Assembly: GCF_030548175.1 (NCBI RefSeq)
Contig: NZ_JAUORX010000001.1
Span: 496,001-560,000, forward strand
Direction of reading: 5' to 3'
DNA from: Cognatishimia sp. 1_MG-2023
GTDB lineage: Bacteria > Pseudomonadota > Alphaproteobacteria > Rhodobacterales > Rhodobacteraceae
DNA length: 64,000 nucleotides
The position numbers were made by a program, and so were the translations under genes. The notes beneath the pieces are model-generated. The model did no database searches and was not told the DNA's origin. It saw nothing but the letters and a program-made list of their open reading frames with translations. Positions 27,920-36,988 of the stretch are shown piece by piece; position 1 is the stretch's first letter; every line of letters starts with the position of its first letter.

Positions 27920-28687
27920 ATGCCACTAGAAATTGTGACCGTGCCGTGTTTGACGGATAACTACGCCTTTCTATTGCACGCCCCGATTAGTGGATTAACG
28001 GCGCTTGTCGATGCGCCGGAAGCGGCGCCAATCGAAGCTGAACTCGCTAAGCGCGGGTGGAACCTCGATTTTATTCTGATCACTCATCACCATGCGGACC
28101 ACATTCAAGCGGTCGACGCGTTGCGTGAAAAATTTGACACGACAGTTATTGGAGCAGAGGCTGACGCGCATCGCCTCCCCGCATTAGATATGAAGGTGAA
28201 AGACGGTACCGTGTTTTCACTGGCCAGTGAAGAAGTGCGGGTTATGGATGTTTCCGGCCACACAAACGGTCATATCGCGTTTTATTTGCCAAACGCGAAG
28301 GCGTTGTTTTCTGCAGATAGCTTAATGGCTTTGGGATGTGGTCGCCTATTCGAAGGTACAGCCGAAGAAATGTTTGCGAGCCTGTCAAAGATGGCGGCAC
28401 TACCTGCAGAGACGACCGTTTTTTCAGGCCATGAATATACACAAGCGAATGCGAAATTTGCGCTGACTGTTGATCCCAACAACGAAGACCTTTTGGCACG
28501 CGTTGCGTCGATAGATGCGGCCCGGGAAAAGGGTGAGGCAACCGTCCCATCCAACCTAGGTTTGGAACTGGCGACAAACCCGTTTTTGCGCCCACATATC
28601 GCCGAATTGCAAACACAGCTTAATATGGTCGGGGCCTCGCCTGATGCGGTTTTCGCTGAAATTCGTCGCCGCAAAGATAACTTCTAA
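27920..28687 (+). CDS. gloB: Hydroxyacylglutathione hydrolase (glyoxalase II)
   Basis: This 255-residue metallo-beta-lactamase-fold enzyme hydrolyses S-lactoylglutathione, the second step of methylglyoxal detoxification. Metal ligands are H56, H58, D60 and H61 (LITHHHADHIQ), with further ligands in VSGHTNGHIAFYL, LFSADSLMALGCGRLFEG and SGHEYTQAN. The C-terminal FAEIRRRKDNF is the glutathione-side end. I chose the ATG at 27920 (AAGGAAG upstream); an upstream ATG at 27878 adds residues outside the family. Confidence 0.96.
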   Translation: MPLEIVTVPCLTDNYAFLLHAPISGLTALVDAPEAAPIEAELAKRGWNLDFILITHHHADHIQAVDALREKFDTTVIGAEADAHRLPALDMKVKDGTVFSLASEEVRVMDVSGHTNGHIAFYLPNAKALFSADSLMALGCGRLFEGTAEEMFASLSKMAALPAETTVFSGHEYTQANAKFALTVDPNNEDLLARVASIDAAREKGEATVPSNLGLELATNPFLRPHIAELQTQLNMVGASPDAVFAEIRRRKDNF

Positions 28688-28690
28688 TAA

Positions 28691-28906
28691 TTAAGCTAAT
28701 CTTTTGGGCTTATTGCCTTTCGGCTTTTCTTCTGTCAGGCTGAAAACATAGGAAAATTTCGCGTCGCCGCTCACCGCCGCCGCACCCGAAAAGACATGCC
28801 AAATTTCGCCGCAAAGCGTGACGAATGTAGCAAAGGTCACAACTTTGACGTCAAAAGTGAGCAAAAAAATCAAGAAAGGCCTTGAAGCTGGCTGTAGATC
28901 GACCAA
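28691..28906 (-). CDS. Possible small protein (71 codons)
   Basis: A leftward frame between gloB and clpA could encode up to 71 residues from a TTG at 28906, or fewer from an internal GTG. It has a hydrophobic middle (FLIFLLTFDVKVVTFATFV) and a charged tail (SLTEEKPKGNKPKRLA). No good ribosome site is visible for the long form. It may be real or chance in a 290-bp gap. I do not recognise it. Confidence 0.28.
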   Translation of the reverse strand: MVDLQPASRPFLIFLLTFDVKVVTFATFVTLCGEIWHVFSGAAAVSGDAKFSYVFSLTEEKPKGNKPKRLA

Positions 28907-28979
28907 ACTTTAAGACTATCAGGCCATGGTGTTTTTGGGAGCTTTCCCAGACATGCCGCAAACGGAAGGAGTGCGAGCA

Positions 28980-31313
28980 GTGCCTTCATTCTCGACAACA
29001 TTAGAACAGGCGATCCATACCGCATTGGCGCAAGCCAACGCGCGTCGCCATGAATTTGCAACACTAGAGCATCTCCTCCTTTCCTTATTGGACGAGCCAG
29101 ACGCCCTTCGCGTTATGCAGGCGTGCAGCGTTGACCTAGAAGGTCTGCGCCAAACGCTTGTTGAGTTTATCGAAGAAGACCTGGCAAATCTGGTAACGGA
29201 CATTGAAGGATCAGAAGCGGTCCCAACCGCTGCCTTCCAACGCGTCATTCAACGCGCCGCGATCCATGTACAATCGTCTGGTCGTACAGAGGTCACTGGT
29301 GCCAATGTTTTGGTTGCCATCTTTGCGGAGCGCGAAAGCAATGCGGCATACTTCCTGCAAGAGCAGGATATGACCCGATATGACGCAGTCAACTATATCG
29401 CTCATGGCGTCGCCAAAGATCCGTCATATGGCGAAAATCGCCCGATCACTGGCAGCGATGATGAAGATGATGATGAACCGACAATCTCTTCGAGCGCCTC
29501 TTCGGACGAGAAAAAAGAAAGCGCGCTGGCAAAGTACTGCGTGGACCTGAACAAAAAGGCCAACGCAGGTGATGTTGACCCGCTTATCGGGCGTGACCAC
29601 GAAGTTGAACGTTGTATTCAAGTTTTGTGCCGCCGTCGGAAAAACAACCCGTTGTTGGTGGGTGATCCGGGCGTTGGTAAAACCGCTATCGCGGAAGGCT
29701 TGGCGCATCGTATCGTAAATGGCCAAACGCCTGAGGTTTTATCCTCGACCACTATCTTCTCGCTCGACATGGGTGCGTTGCTGGCCGGGACTCGGTATCG
29801 TGGCGACTTTGAAGAACGACTAAAGGCTGTTGTCACTGAACTTGAAGATCATCCTGATGGCGTTCTTTTCATTGATGAGATTCACACAGTGATTGGCGCC
29901 GGTGCGACGTCTGGTGGCGCTATGGATGCATCCAACTTGCTAAAACCTGCTTTGCAGGGTGGTAAGCTGCGCACTATGGGCTCAACGACATATAAAGAGT
30001 TCCGTCAGCATTTTGAAAAAGACCGCGCTTTGTCCCGTCGTTTTCAAAAGATCGACGTGAGTGAGCCGTCTGTGCCGGATACGATTAAGATCCTGAAAGG
30101 TCTTAAGGAGTATTTTGAAGAGCACCACAGTGTAAAATACACTGCTGATGCGATCAAAACGGCTGTGGAACTTTCTGCGCGTTATATTAATGATCGGAAA
30201 CTGCCTGACAAAGCGATTGATGTCATCGACGAGGCTGGCGCGGCTCAGCATCTGGTCGTTGCCTCTAAGCGTCGCAAAACGATCGGCACAAAAGAGATTG
30301 AAGACGTCGTTGCCAAGATTGCGCGCATTCCACCAAAGAATGTGTCCAAAAACGATGCTGAGGTTCTTAAAGACTTAGAGAAGTCTTTGAAACGTGTTGT
30401 GTTTGGTCAGGACAAAGCAATCGAAGCTCTGTCGAGTGCAATCAAACTTGCGCGCGCCGGTTTGCGTGAGCCTGAAAAACCAATCGGGAACTATCTGTTC
30501 GCTGGTCCAACTGGTGTCGGTAAAACCGAAGTTGCCAAGCAATTGGCAAACACGTTGGGTGTGGAATTGCTACGCTTTGACATGTCCGAGTATATGGAGA
30601 AGCACGCCGTATCACGCTTGATCGGTGCGCCTCCGGGTTACGTTGGCTTTGATCAAGGTGGTCAGCTGACCGACGGTGTCGATCAGCATCCACATTGTGT
30701 GCTTTTGCTGGACGAAATGGAAAAGGCGCACCCGGATGTTTACAACATTCTGTTGCAGGTCATGGACCACGGTTCTTTGACGGATCACAACGGGCGCACT
30801 GTTGATTTCCGCAATGTGATCTTGATCATGACATCCAATGCGGGTGCGACTGAGCAAGCGAAGGCTGCGATTGGCTTTGGACGGGATCGTCGTGAGGGTG
30901 AAGACACCGCTGCGATTGAACGTACCTTTACGCCAGAGTTCCGCAATCGTTTGGATGCGGTCATCTCGTTCTCTCCCCTACCCAAGGATACTATCCTGCA
31001 GGTGGTCGAGAAATTCGTTCTGCAGCTTGAAGCGCAATTGTTGGATCGTAATGTTCACATTGAGCTTACCCAGCCAGCAGCCGTTTGGCTGGCGGACAAG
31101 GGATATGATGACAAAATGGGTGCGCGTCCTCTTGGGCGGGTTATTCAAGAGTACATCAAGAAGCCGTTGGCCGAAGAGCTGCTATTTGGGAAACTCGCCA
31201 AAGGTGGTGTTGTGAAAGTGACAACCAAAGATGGCGAGCTACATCTTAAGCTATCAGGGCCTGATAAGCCGCGGATTACGGGCAATAAGCCACCGCTGCT
31301 AACAGCTGAATAA
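28980..31313 (+). CDS. clpA: ATP-dependent Clp protease ATPase subunit ClpA
   Basis: This 777-residue AAA+ unfoldase feeds proteins to ClpP. It has an N-domain (about 1-150), an acidic linker, a first AAA domain with Walker A GDPGVGKTAIAEGLA, a second with GPTGVGKTEVAKQL, and LDEMEKAHPDVYNILLQVMD as Walker B. The tail has GARPLGRVIQEYIKKPL. I chose the GTG at 28980 (GGAAGGAG upstream), which gives the usual N-terminus VPSFSTTLEQAIHTAL; the ATG at 28926 precedes that site. The adaptor gene clpS is not in the window. A strong terminator follows. Confidence 0.96.
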   Translation: MPSFSTTLEQAIHTALAQANARRHEFATLEHLLLSLLDEPDALRVMQACSVDLEGLRQTLVEFIEEDLANLVTDIEGSEAVPTAAFQRVIQRAAIHVQSSGRTEVTGANVLVAIFAERESNAAYFLQEQDMTRYDAVNYIAHGVAKDPSYGENRPITGSDDEDDDEPTISSSASSDEKKESALAKYCVDLNKKANAGDVDPLIGRDHEVERCIQVLCRRRKNNPLLVGDPGVGKTAIAEGLAHRIVNGQTPEVLSSTTIFSLDMGALLAGTRYRGDFEERLKAVVTELEDHPDGVLFIDEIHTVIGAGATSGGAMDASNLLKPALQGGKLRTMGSTTYKEFRQHFEKDRALSRRFQKIDVSEPSVPDTIKILKGLKEYFEEHHSVKYTADAIKTAVELSARYINDRKLPDKAIDVIDEAGAAQHLVVASKRRKTIGTKEIEDVVAKIARIPPKNVSKNDAEVLKDLEKSLKRVVFGQDKAIEALSSAIKLARAGLREPEKPIGNYLFAGPTGVGKTEVAKQLANTLGVELLRFDMSEYMEKHAVSRLIGAPPGYVGFDQGGQLTDGVDQHPHCVLLLDEMEKAHPDVYNILLQVMDHGSLTDHNGRTVDFRNVILIMTSNAGATEQAKAAIGFGRDRREGEDTAAIERTFTPEFRNRLDAVISFSPLPKDTILQVVEKFVLQLEAQLLDRNVHIELTQPAAVWLADKGYDDKMGARPLGRVIQEYIKKPLAEELLFGKLAKGGVVKVTTKDGELHLKLSGPDKPRITGNKPPLLTAE

Positions 31314-31317
31314 AAAG

Positions 31318-31346
31318 AAACCCCGCCGATTTGGCGGGGTTTTTCT
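31318..31346. terminator. Bidirectional intrinsic terminator
   Basis: AAACCCCGCC, a 5-nt loop, GGCGGGGTTTTTC gives a 10-bp stem with U-runs on both strands. It lies between clpA and the convergent OmpA-like gene and can serve both. Confidence 0.92.
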
Positions 31347-31363
31347 TTGTTCCATTTACACTC

Positions 31364-33322
31364 TTATTTCTCGGTAAACTTCAATTCGATGCGTCGGTTC
31401 TTTGCGCGGGCTTCGCGTGTATCGGCGGGATCAATTGGTTGATATTCACCAAAGCCATTTGCGGATAAGCGCGCGGGCGAAAGCCCCAAATCACTCGCCA
31501 TAAAGCGGACGACTGACAGCGCACGTGCTTGCGAAAGCTCCCAGTTATCGCGGAATTGCGCGCCGTTCACGATTGGCACATTGTCCGTATGGCCATCCAC
31601 TTGAAGCACCCAGTTAATCTCTGGAGGGATTTCATCCGCAACTTCGCGCAACAGCTGCGCGACACCTGCAATTTGCTCGCGCCCCTGGAAGCTAAGATCA
31701 GCGCCACCAGATGGGAATAGCACCTCGGAGCTGAACACAAAGCGGTCCCCGACAATTCTCACGCCTTCGCGCGTTGCCAGAAGATCGCGCATGCGCCCAA
31801 AGAACTCCGAGCGGTATTTCTCTAGGTCTTTGGCAGCTATTTCTAACCGCTTTCGCTCGGCCTCTTCAAGCTCGCGTCGTTTACGTTCTTCTTCGGCGGC
31901 ACGGCGCCCCTCAGAAGCTGCCCGAGCGAGGGCTGCATTGAGGTCGCTTCCCAAGGAAGACAGCTGAACCTGCGCAGCTGCATCACGTGCTTTGCTATCA
32001 TCAAGTAAGGCCTGCAGAGCGCCAAGCTGTTCGCGCAATGCCGCGACCTGTTGGTTTAGCAGAGTAGCCTGCTTTTCGCTTTCGGTTGCTTCTGATCGCG
32101 TATCCTCTAGCGCTTGGTTTGCTAGGGCGAGCAGACGTTTCTGTTGTTCAGCTTCGCTGAGTTGGGTGGCGGCAGCTTGTTCTGCTGCAAGCTTTGCGGC
32201 CACTGCGGCTGCCAAAGCATTTTCCAGCTCGGCAACTCCGGCTTGCGTCCCTTCCACGTCTGACTGCGCCGCTGCTAACAAAGCTTCAGCCGTGGCTAGA
32301 CGCACTTCTAGATCAGCGGTTTTGGACTTATTTTCATCGGCCACCAGCAAAGCAGCCGCAAGTTGTTCAACCGTAGCTTCGGCGCCAGTCTTTGTGTTGT
32401 CTAATTCGGTAAGCGCACTCGTCAACTCTTTGCTTAGAGCTTCTTCATTGATCAAGACCGCGGCCAATTTCCGATCCAGTTCCTGACGCACGGCTTCGGC
32501 GGCGGCAAGAAGCGTGAGCGTTTCTTCGGCCTCTTTGCGCTGTGCCTCAAGCGACAAGGTCATCGCCGTAAGTTCCGCATCAGAATTTTTAAGTCGTTCG
32601 CGCAAAGCTTCGGCTGCAGCTACTTCGGCGAGCCGGGCAATCTCTTCTTCTGTCAGCTTGCCCTGTAGTTCGGATACCTGCGTGGCAAGAGCCGCGTTTG
32701 TTTCTGCATCGAGCTGTGCTTTGGACCGAAGCTCTGCAATCATCAGATCGAGTGCTTCACGTTCTGCCGCGGCCAGACGCGCGGTTTCGACTTGCGCGTC
32801 AATTTCTGTGCGGGCCTGGGCTAGTGCCAAATTCAACGCCTCTTGCTCTGACAGCAATGTCTGGCGTTCCCCTTCTAGGGCTGCGACATTCCCCAAAGCT
32901 TCGTCGCGTTGTGACAACAACGCTGCGACTTGGGCTTCGAAACTTGTGATCTCTGTACGCGCCGCTGACAGCGCTTCTGCCGTTTTGTTGCGCTCTTCTG
33001 TTAAGGCTGCGATCAAAGCAGTCTGGCGCTCTGCAAGTGCGCGGGTATTGGTTAATGTGGCGCGCAGGCCTTCTACCTGCGTTTCCAGTTGCGATGACTT
33101 TTGCTGTTCCAGCCCAAGTGCCGCGCCCAAGGCTGCGATTTCGACGGACAGTTCATCAAGCTGGCTTTCTTGTCCCGTGATCGTTTCTTGCAGCACAAAT
33201 TGCACCACCATGAAAATGGTCAGCACGAACATCAGGACCAGTAAAAGCCCCGTCATCGCATCCACGAAACCCGGCCAGATCGAAGCCTGGAAACGTTGCC
33301 CGGAGCGTCGTGAAAGCGCCAT
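31364..33322 (-). CDS. OmpA/MotB-like protein with very long coiled coil
   Basis: This 652-residue protein has a single transmembrane helix near residues 24-47, with a MotB-like aspartate D21 just before it (GFVDAMTGLLLVLMF). An alanine- and glutamate-rich coiled coil of about 450 residues follows (about 50-505), then a C-terminal OmpA peptidoglycan-binding domain (about 515-652: VLQVDGHTDNVPI, NWELSQARALSV, NGFGEYQPI, KNRRIELKF). With the ExbB/MotA-like protein encoded 3 bp upstream it forms a predicted proton-channel motor anchored in the wall. A straight coil this long would far exceed the usual width of the periplasm. Its role is unknown. ZorB of Zorya defence has a similar plan but a much shorter middle. 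Confidence 0.9.
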   Translation of the reverse strand: MALSRRSGQRFQASIWPGFVDAMTGLLLVLMFVLTIFMVVQFVLQETITGQESQLDELSVEIAALGAALGLEQQKSSQLETQVEGLRATLTNTRALAERQTALIAALTEERNKTAEALSAARTEITSFEAQVAALLSQRDEALGNVAALEGERQTLLSEQEALNLALAQARTEIDAQVETARLAAAEREALDLMIAELRSKAQLDAETNAALATQVSELQGKLTEEEIARLAEVAAAEALRERLKNSDAELTAMTLSLEAQRKEAEETLTLLAAAEAVRQELDRKLAAVLINEEALSKELTSALTELDNTKTGAEATVEQLAAALLVADENKSKTADLEVRLATAEALLAAAQSDVEGTQAGVAELENALAAAVAAKLAAEQAAATQLSEAEQQKRLLALANQALEDTRSEATESEKQATLLNQQVAALREQLGALQALLDDSKARDAAAQVQLSSLGSDLNAALARAASEGRRAAEEERKRRELEEAERKRLEIAAKDLEKYRSEFFGRMRDLLATREGVRIVGDRFVFSSEVLFPSGGADLSFQGREQIAGVAQLLREVADEIPPEINWVLQVDGHTDNVPIVNGAQFRDNWELSQARALSVVRFMASDLGLSPARLSANGFGEYQPIDPADTREARAKNRRIELKFTEK

Positions 33323-33325
33323 TGG

Positions 33326-34543
33326 TTAGCTCTCCTGCGCGCTTGATGAATTGTTCGTAGGCTTCCGGCGGCGCGGCACTGCCTGTTTTTCACCAAGCAA
33401 AGTGATGGCACGGGTCAATGCGGACAGATCAGTGCGAAGCTCTGTAATCGTATCCTGACGACCTGCAGAAATCTCTTCGAGGATGCGCAGCATTTGAACA
33501 TCAATCGAACGCAGGCGCATGCGGCTTTCGGCGTCAACGCCTTCGCCTGTTCCTTGGTTTTGCAGCACCTCAATCAAACGCTCCTGCCCTTCGGCAACAC
33601 GCGACATGGCGGCGGTTGATCCAGTTTCAGTACCAAGCTGCTGGGTGAGTGCCGAAACCGATTGCGTCAAAGCACCAACTTGGCCTTCGACACGTGTGCG
33701 GCTTTCTTCAGCTTTTGTGAACATTTGCTGAAGCTGGTCCATTTGCTCAGCCATATGTTCAAGCACTTCGCCAAGGACATTGTGCTCTATACCATGTTCC
33801 CCTTCGCCGGCGGAAAAGCCAACACGGGTGATGGAACTTAGCCATTCTTCAAGCTCGCGATAGAAACGGTTTTGCCCCTGCCCTGCAAAAAGCTCGAGTA
33901 GGCCAACAACTAACGATCCAGCCAAACCCAACAGTGAGGATGCAAAAGCAATGCCCATGCCGCTTAGCTGGCTTTCGAGCCCGGTCATCAAGCGTTGGAA
34001 GACAGCAAGCCCCTCTTCGCCCTCGGTTGGTGCAAGGCTACGAATGGTATCAACGACGGCGGGAACTGTTGTTGCCAAACCATAAAACGTTCCGAGCAAG
34101 CCGAGGAAAATCAGCATGTTCACAATATAACGCGTGATCTCACGACCTTCGTCGATGCGGGTTGCAACGGAATCTAAGATTGAGCGCGTTGATGTTGCAC
34201 TGATTTGCCCACGGGCCCCACGCGACCGCAGTAAGGATGCCAGTGGAACCAACAAACGAGGTGGTTCTAGGTATTGGAAATCTTCGTTTTGCAGCGCGAA
34301 ACTTTTGATCCAACGTGCAGAGGCAATAAGGGACAAGACCTGTAGGAAACAGGCAATGACACCGATGAAGAATACGAAAACGATAAACCCATTAAGATAT
34401 GGGTTTGCCGTGAACACGGGGAGGACACTGGGCAAAGCGATATAGGTGATGACCCCGGTAAACCCGAGAACAATCAACATCTGTATGATCTGTCGCACTG
34501 GGTGCGAGAAATGCGGCTCGGCCTCTCGGTCTGGCTGTTCCAT
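33326..34543 (-). CDS. MotA/TolQ/ExbB-type proton channel protein with coiled-coil tail
   Basis: This 405-residue protein has four hydrophobic segments (about 20-41, 51-75, 140-162, 196-222). Segments three and four carry the family pattern (LIFLGLLGTFYGLATTVPAV and MGIAFASSLLGLAGSLVVGL). A cytoplasmic tail of about 160 residues (about 235-385) is predicted coiled coil (EHMAEQMDQLQQMFTKAEES). It is encoded 3 bp before the OmpA/MotB-like partner, so the two are surely co-made. The tail recalls ZorA, but no ZorC/D/E genes are near. I infer a housekeeping motor complex rather than a defence system. Confidence 0.88.
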   Translation of the reverse strand: MEQPDREAEPHFSHPVRQIIQMLIVLGFTGVITYIALPSVLPVFTANPYLNGFIVFVFFIGVIACFLQVLSLIASARWIKSFALQNEDFQYLEPPRLLVPLASLLRSRGARGQISATSTRSILDSVATRIDEGREITRYIVNMLIFLGLLGTFYGLATTVPAVVDTIRSLAPTEGEEGLAVFQRLMTGLESQLSGMGIAFASSLLGLAGSLVVGLLELFAGQGQNRFYRELEEWLSSITRVGFSAGEGEHGIEHNVLGEVLEHMAEQMDQLQQMFTKAEESRTRVEGQVGALTQSVSALTQQLGTETGSTAAMSRVAEGQERLIEVLQNQGTGEGVDAESRMRLRSIDVQMLRILEEISAGRQDTITELRTDLSALTRAITLLGEKQAVPRRRKPTNNSSSAQES

Positions 34544-34630
34544 TTGGCCAGCTCCTGACGCTGTTATTTTCTTTGTCCACAGTAGGGCCGCGTGCCTGCT
34601 GTGCCAAGGTTTTTTGCGCCTGAGAAGGAG

Positions 34631-35158
34631 TTAGGCGGTTAATTCTTTAACGCGGGCGGATAGCCAATCCAGTTCTGCGTCTTCAATCCCTAATTCCGTC
34701 AAATGCGACGCGGTATTATAGAGGTATTCCGTATTAGGCCCCCGTCCACCAACTGCGGTAGAAATCACATGCGCCTGCTGTTCCAACGACAAATGGATGT
34801 ATTGCCGATGATCCGGGTCAATTACATAAGTCACGGTCGTCACATTACGCCCATCGGTCAATGTGACATCGCAATGGGTTTCTAAATACGCGGAGGACAC
34901 CAATTCGCGTTCGCGCAGTTCCGCCATTGCGGCGTCTTCTGTGCCGGGTTTCACCCGTAGCGCCAACCCTTGGCAAGTTGCACCTTCGGCGGCGTCCAGC
35001 GCTAAGACCAAACCAGGGTGCTCTTCGGTGCCGCGATGGTGAATGGATGACATGCAAAAGCTGCGGTGCCATCCGTTGAGTGTTGCGACCGATTGCTCAG
35101 CCACTTCAAATCCAGGGTTCCAAAGCAAAGAACCGTACCCAAATACCCAAAGAGTCAT
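34631..35158 (-). CDS. chaC: Gamma-glutamylcyclotransferase (ChaC type)
   Basis: This 175-residue cytosolic protein has the ChaC motif VFGYGSLLWNPGF at its N-terminus, then RSFCMSSIHHRGTEEHPGLV, and the catalytic glutamate region in RERELVSSAYLET. The family cleaves glutathione to 5-oxoproline and Cys-Gly. It diverges from the DUF2125 gene and lies downstream of the ExbB-like gene on the same strand after about 85 bp. Confidence 0.92.
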   Translation of the reverse strand: MTLWVFGYGSLLWNPGFEVAEQSVATLNGWHRSFCMSSIHHRGTEEHPGLVLALDAAEGATCQGLALRVKPGTEDAAMAELRERELVSSAYLETHCDVTLTDGRNVTTVTYVIDPDHRQYIHLSLEQQAHVISTAVGGRGPNTEYLYNTASHLTELGIEDAELDWLSARVKELTA

Positions 35159-35233
35159 ATGTCATCCATGTCTGGCGTTCATCGTTCCGCGCGTTTAAAC
35201 ACCAATGCGCTAAGACTGCAAAGGGGCCAATGC

Positions 35234-36220
35234 ATGAAACGTCTTTTGATCGCCATTCTTGTGGCCTCTTTGGGGTGGTTTGGTTATTGGTTTGTCGGTT
35301 CTGTTGGAATTCAAACAGGCTATGAAGAATGGTTCGAAGCGCGGCGGGCGGACGGCTGGCAAGCTGAATATAAGGCTTTGCATCTTCGTGGTTTCCCCAA
35401 CCGTTTTGACACAACTTTCGAAGACATTGCTTTGGCAGATCCAAATACAGGTTTTGCTTGGGAAGCGCCGTTTTTTCAGCTCTTTGCCTTAAGCTATCGG
35501 CCAAATCATATCATCGCCGTGTGGCCAGAAGATCATCAGCTATCAACGCCCCAAAGTAAAATTGCCATCCGCTCTGGGTCCATGCAGGCATCTGCGGTGT
35601 TTGAACCCAACAGCAAGTTAACGCTAAAGCGCGGAAATCTTGCTATAGAAAGTGCCGAAATCTCATCTGACGCGGGTTGGACGCTTTCAGCAGAGAGCTT
35701 ATTGTTCGCACTCTCGCAAAACGAGGAAACTGACACGCTGTATCAGTTTGCGTTTCAAGGACAGGGCGTTGCGCCACCGCAAGACCTGCAGAATAGCGTA
35801 CTCCCTAAAACAATGAGTGCTTTGAACCTAGATGCCTCTGTTGAGTTTGATCGCAGCTGGGACATTTTAGCGCTAGAGCAGCAGCGCCCACAACCAACCC
35901 AGATCTCGATCAGAACAGCTGATGCAAAATGGGGTGACCTAGAACTGCAAGTTGCAGGCGACCTTGCGGTTGATAATGCAGGCGTGCCGACCGGTTCGGT
36001 GACAATACGGGTCAGCAAATGGCGCGAGATACTAGAAATCGCACGAACCACTCAGCAATTTCCGCAGATCAGCTTGGATACTGTTGAGCAAGGCTTGGAG
36101 CTAATGTCATCACTAACAGGTTCGGGCGAAAACATTGATGTCACGCTGAACTTCAAACGCGGGATGGTGTTCGCGGGGCCTCTGCCACTGGGCCCTGCCC
36201 CTAAGCTCGCGCTGCGTTAA
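35234..36220 (+). CDS. DUF2125 domain protein
   Basis: This 328-residue protein has an N-terminal membrane anchor or signal (KRLLIAILVASLGWFGYWFV) and then GIQTGYEEWFEARRADGWQA and LRGFPNRFDTTFEDIALADP, the hallmark of DUF2125. The rest is beta-rich and ends APKLALR. The family is alphaproteobacterial, periplasmic and uncharacterised. I chose the ATG at 35234; the frame stays open to 35066 but that part overlaps the divergent chaC gene and lacks domain features. It converges with the extensin-family gene. Confidence 0.88.
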   Translation: MKRLLIAILVASLGWFGYWFVGSVGIQTGYEEWFEARRADGWQAEYKALHLRGFPNRFDTTFEDIALADPNTGFAWEAPFFQLFALSYRPNHIIAVWPEDHQLSTPQSKIAIRSGSMQASAVFEPNSKLTLKRGNLAIESAEISSDAGWTLSAESLLFALSQNEETDTLYQFAFQGQGVAPPQDLQNSVLPKTMSALNLDASVEFDRSWDILALEQQRPQPTQISIRTADAKWGDLELQVAGDLAVDNAGVPTGSVTIRVSKWREILEIARTTQQFPQISLDTVEQGLELMSSLTGSGENIDVTLNFKRGMVFAGPLPLGPAPKLALR

Positions 36221-36223
36221 GCT

Positions 36224-36988
36224 TTAGCGGCAATAGGCTCCGCCCCGATGGCGGGCGATGTCAAAGTGGAAATGGTCACGATGGTATTTGTCGGCGTTGG
36301 GGCCAAGAACCGTTCCAAAAGGACCGCAGGCTGCGCCATGCATCTGTTTTAGGATGCGACCCTTTTTGCCTTTGCCCCAATCTTTTAGCACCGAAATCCG
36401 GTCGCCGTTGCTTAGGTGGAATGCCGAAATATCAATCGCGCGGCCTTTGCCATGCTCTGAAATTTTGGCACCCGGTTTGCTGTTTCTTGTTCGGCATGAA
36501 TATCCAGCAGCAACTTGAACTTTCACAACACCGCCACCCTGTCGACCTACAGCGCGTGACATTCCGCGATCCATCCAGGTCTTAAGCGCGTGTGCCGTAT
36601 CGCATTCCATGACAACCGGAGTAGAGAGCTGCACACCTGAAATAGAGTAGAGCCTGACAGCATCTTTGATCCCGCACCCGCTTAGCTTTCCGGGAACGCG
36701 TCCAACGTTGATCCCTTGCAGGTCGCGATCACGGCAAATCCGCCCGATTTTTTGCCCAGACGACGTTGTACGCGTGACAGAGGAAACCGGTTTAGGTGAA
36801 AAATTCGCAGCTCTTGAAACAGCGGGTCGAACCAATGGCCGCAACGAAATGGATGGCGCAAGGCTGGGTAAAGCGACCGGGAACACATCTACCCTTGCAA
36901 CCGGACGCAATGAACGTGTTGGCGCGTCTGCGGTTGCGGCCGAAGCAGCGAGAACTATTGCTAAAAATCCCGCTCTTAGCTTCATCAA
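36224..36988 (-). CDS. Extensin-family secreted protein
   Basis: This 254-residue protein has a signal peptide (about 1-21, ending ATA), a proline-rich low-complexity stretch (about 25-75), and a C-terminal extensin-like domain with cysteines (GRICRDRDLQGINVGRV, AAGYSCRTRN, SEHGKGRAIDISAFHLSNG, DHFHFDIARH). The SEHGKGRAIDI and HFHFD motifs resemble metal-binding D-Ala-D-Ala peptidase-like folds, so a cell-wall role is plausible. Its ATG overlaps the stop of the dehydrogenase gene (ATGA), so it is read with hisC and that gene. Confidence 0.88.
   Translation of the reverse strand: MMKLRAGFLAIVLAASAATADAPTRSLRPVARVDVFPVALPSLAPSISLRPLVRPAVSRAANFSPKPVSSVTRTTSSGQKIGRICRDRDLQGINVGRVPGKLSGCGIKDAVRLYSISGVQLSTPVVMECDTAHALKTWMDRGMSRAVGRQGGGVVKVQVAAGYSCRTRNSKPGAKISEHGKGRAIDISAFHLSNGDRISVLKDWGKGKKGRILKQMHGAACGPFGTVLGPNADKYHRDHFHFDIARHRGGAYCR

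Noticed and set aside
32514-33329. 271-codon serine-rich open frame opposite the coiled-coil gene
   Set aside because: Repetitive alanine and glutamate codons read backwards give serine-rich nonsense.
31364-34543. Zorya anti-phage system
   Set aside because: Only the motor pair is present. No ZorC, ZorD or ZorE gene is near, and the surroundings are housekeeping genes.
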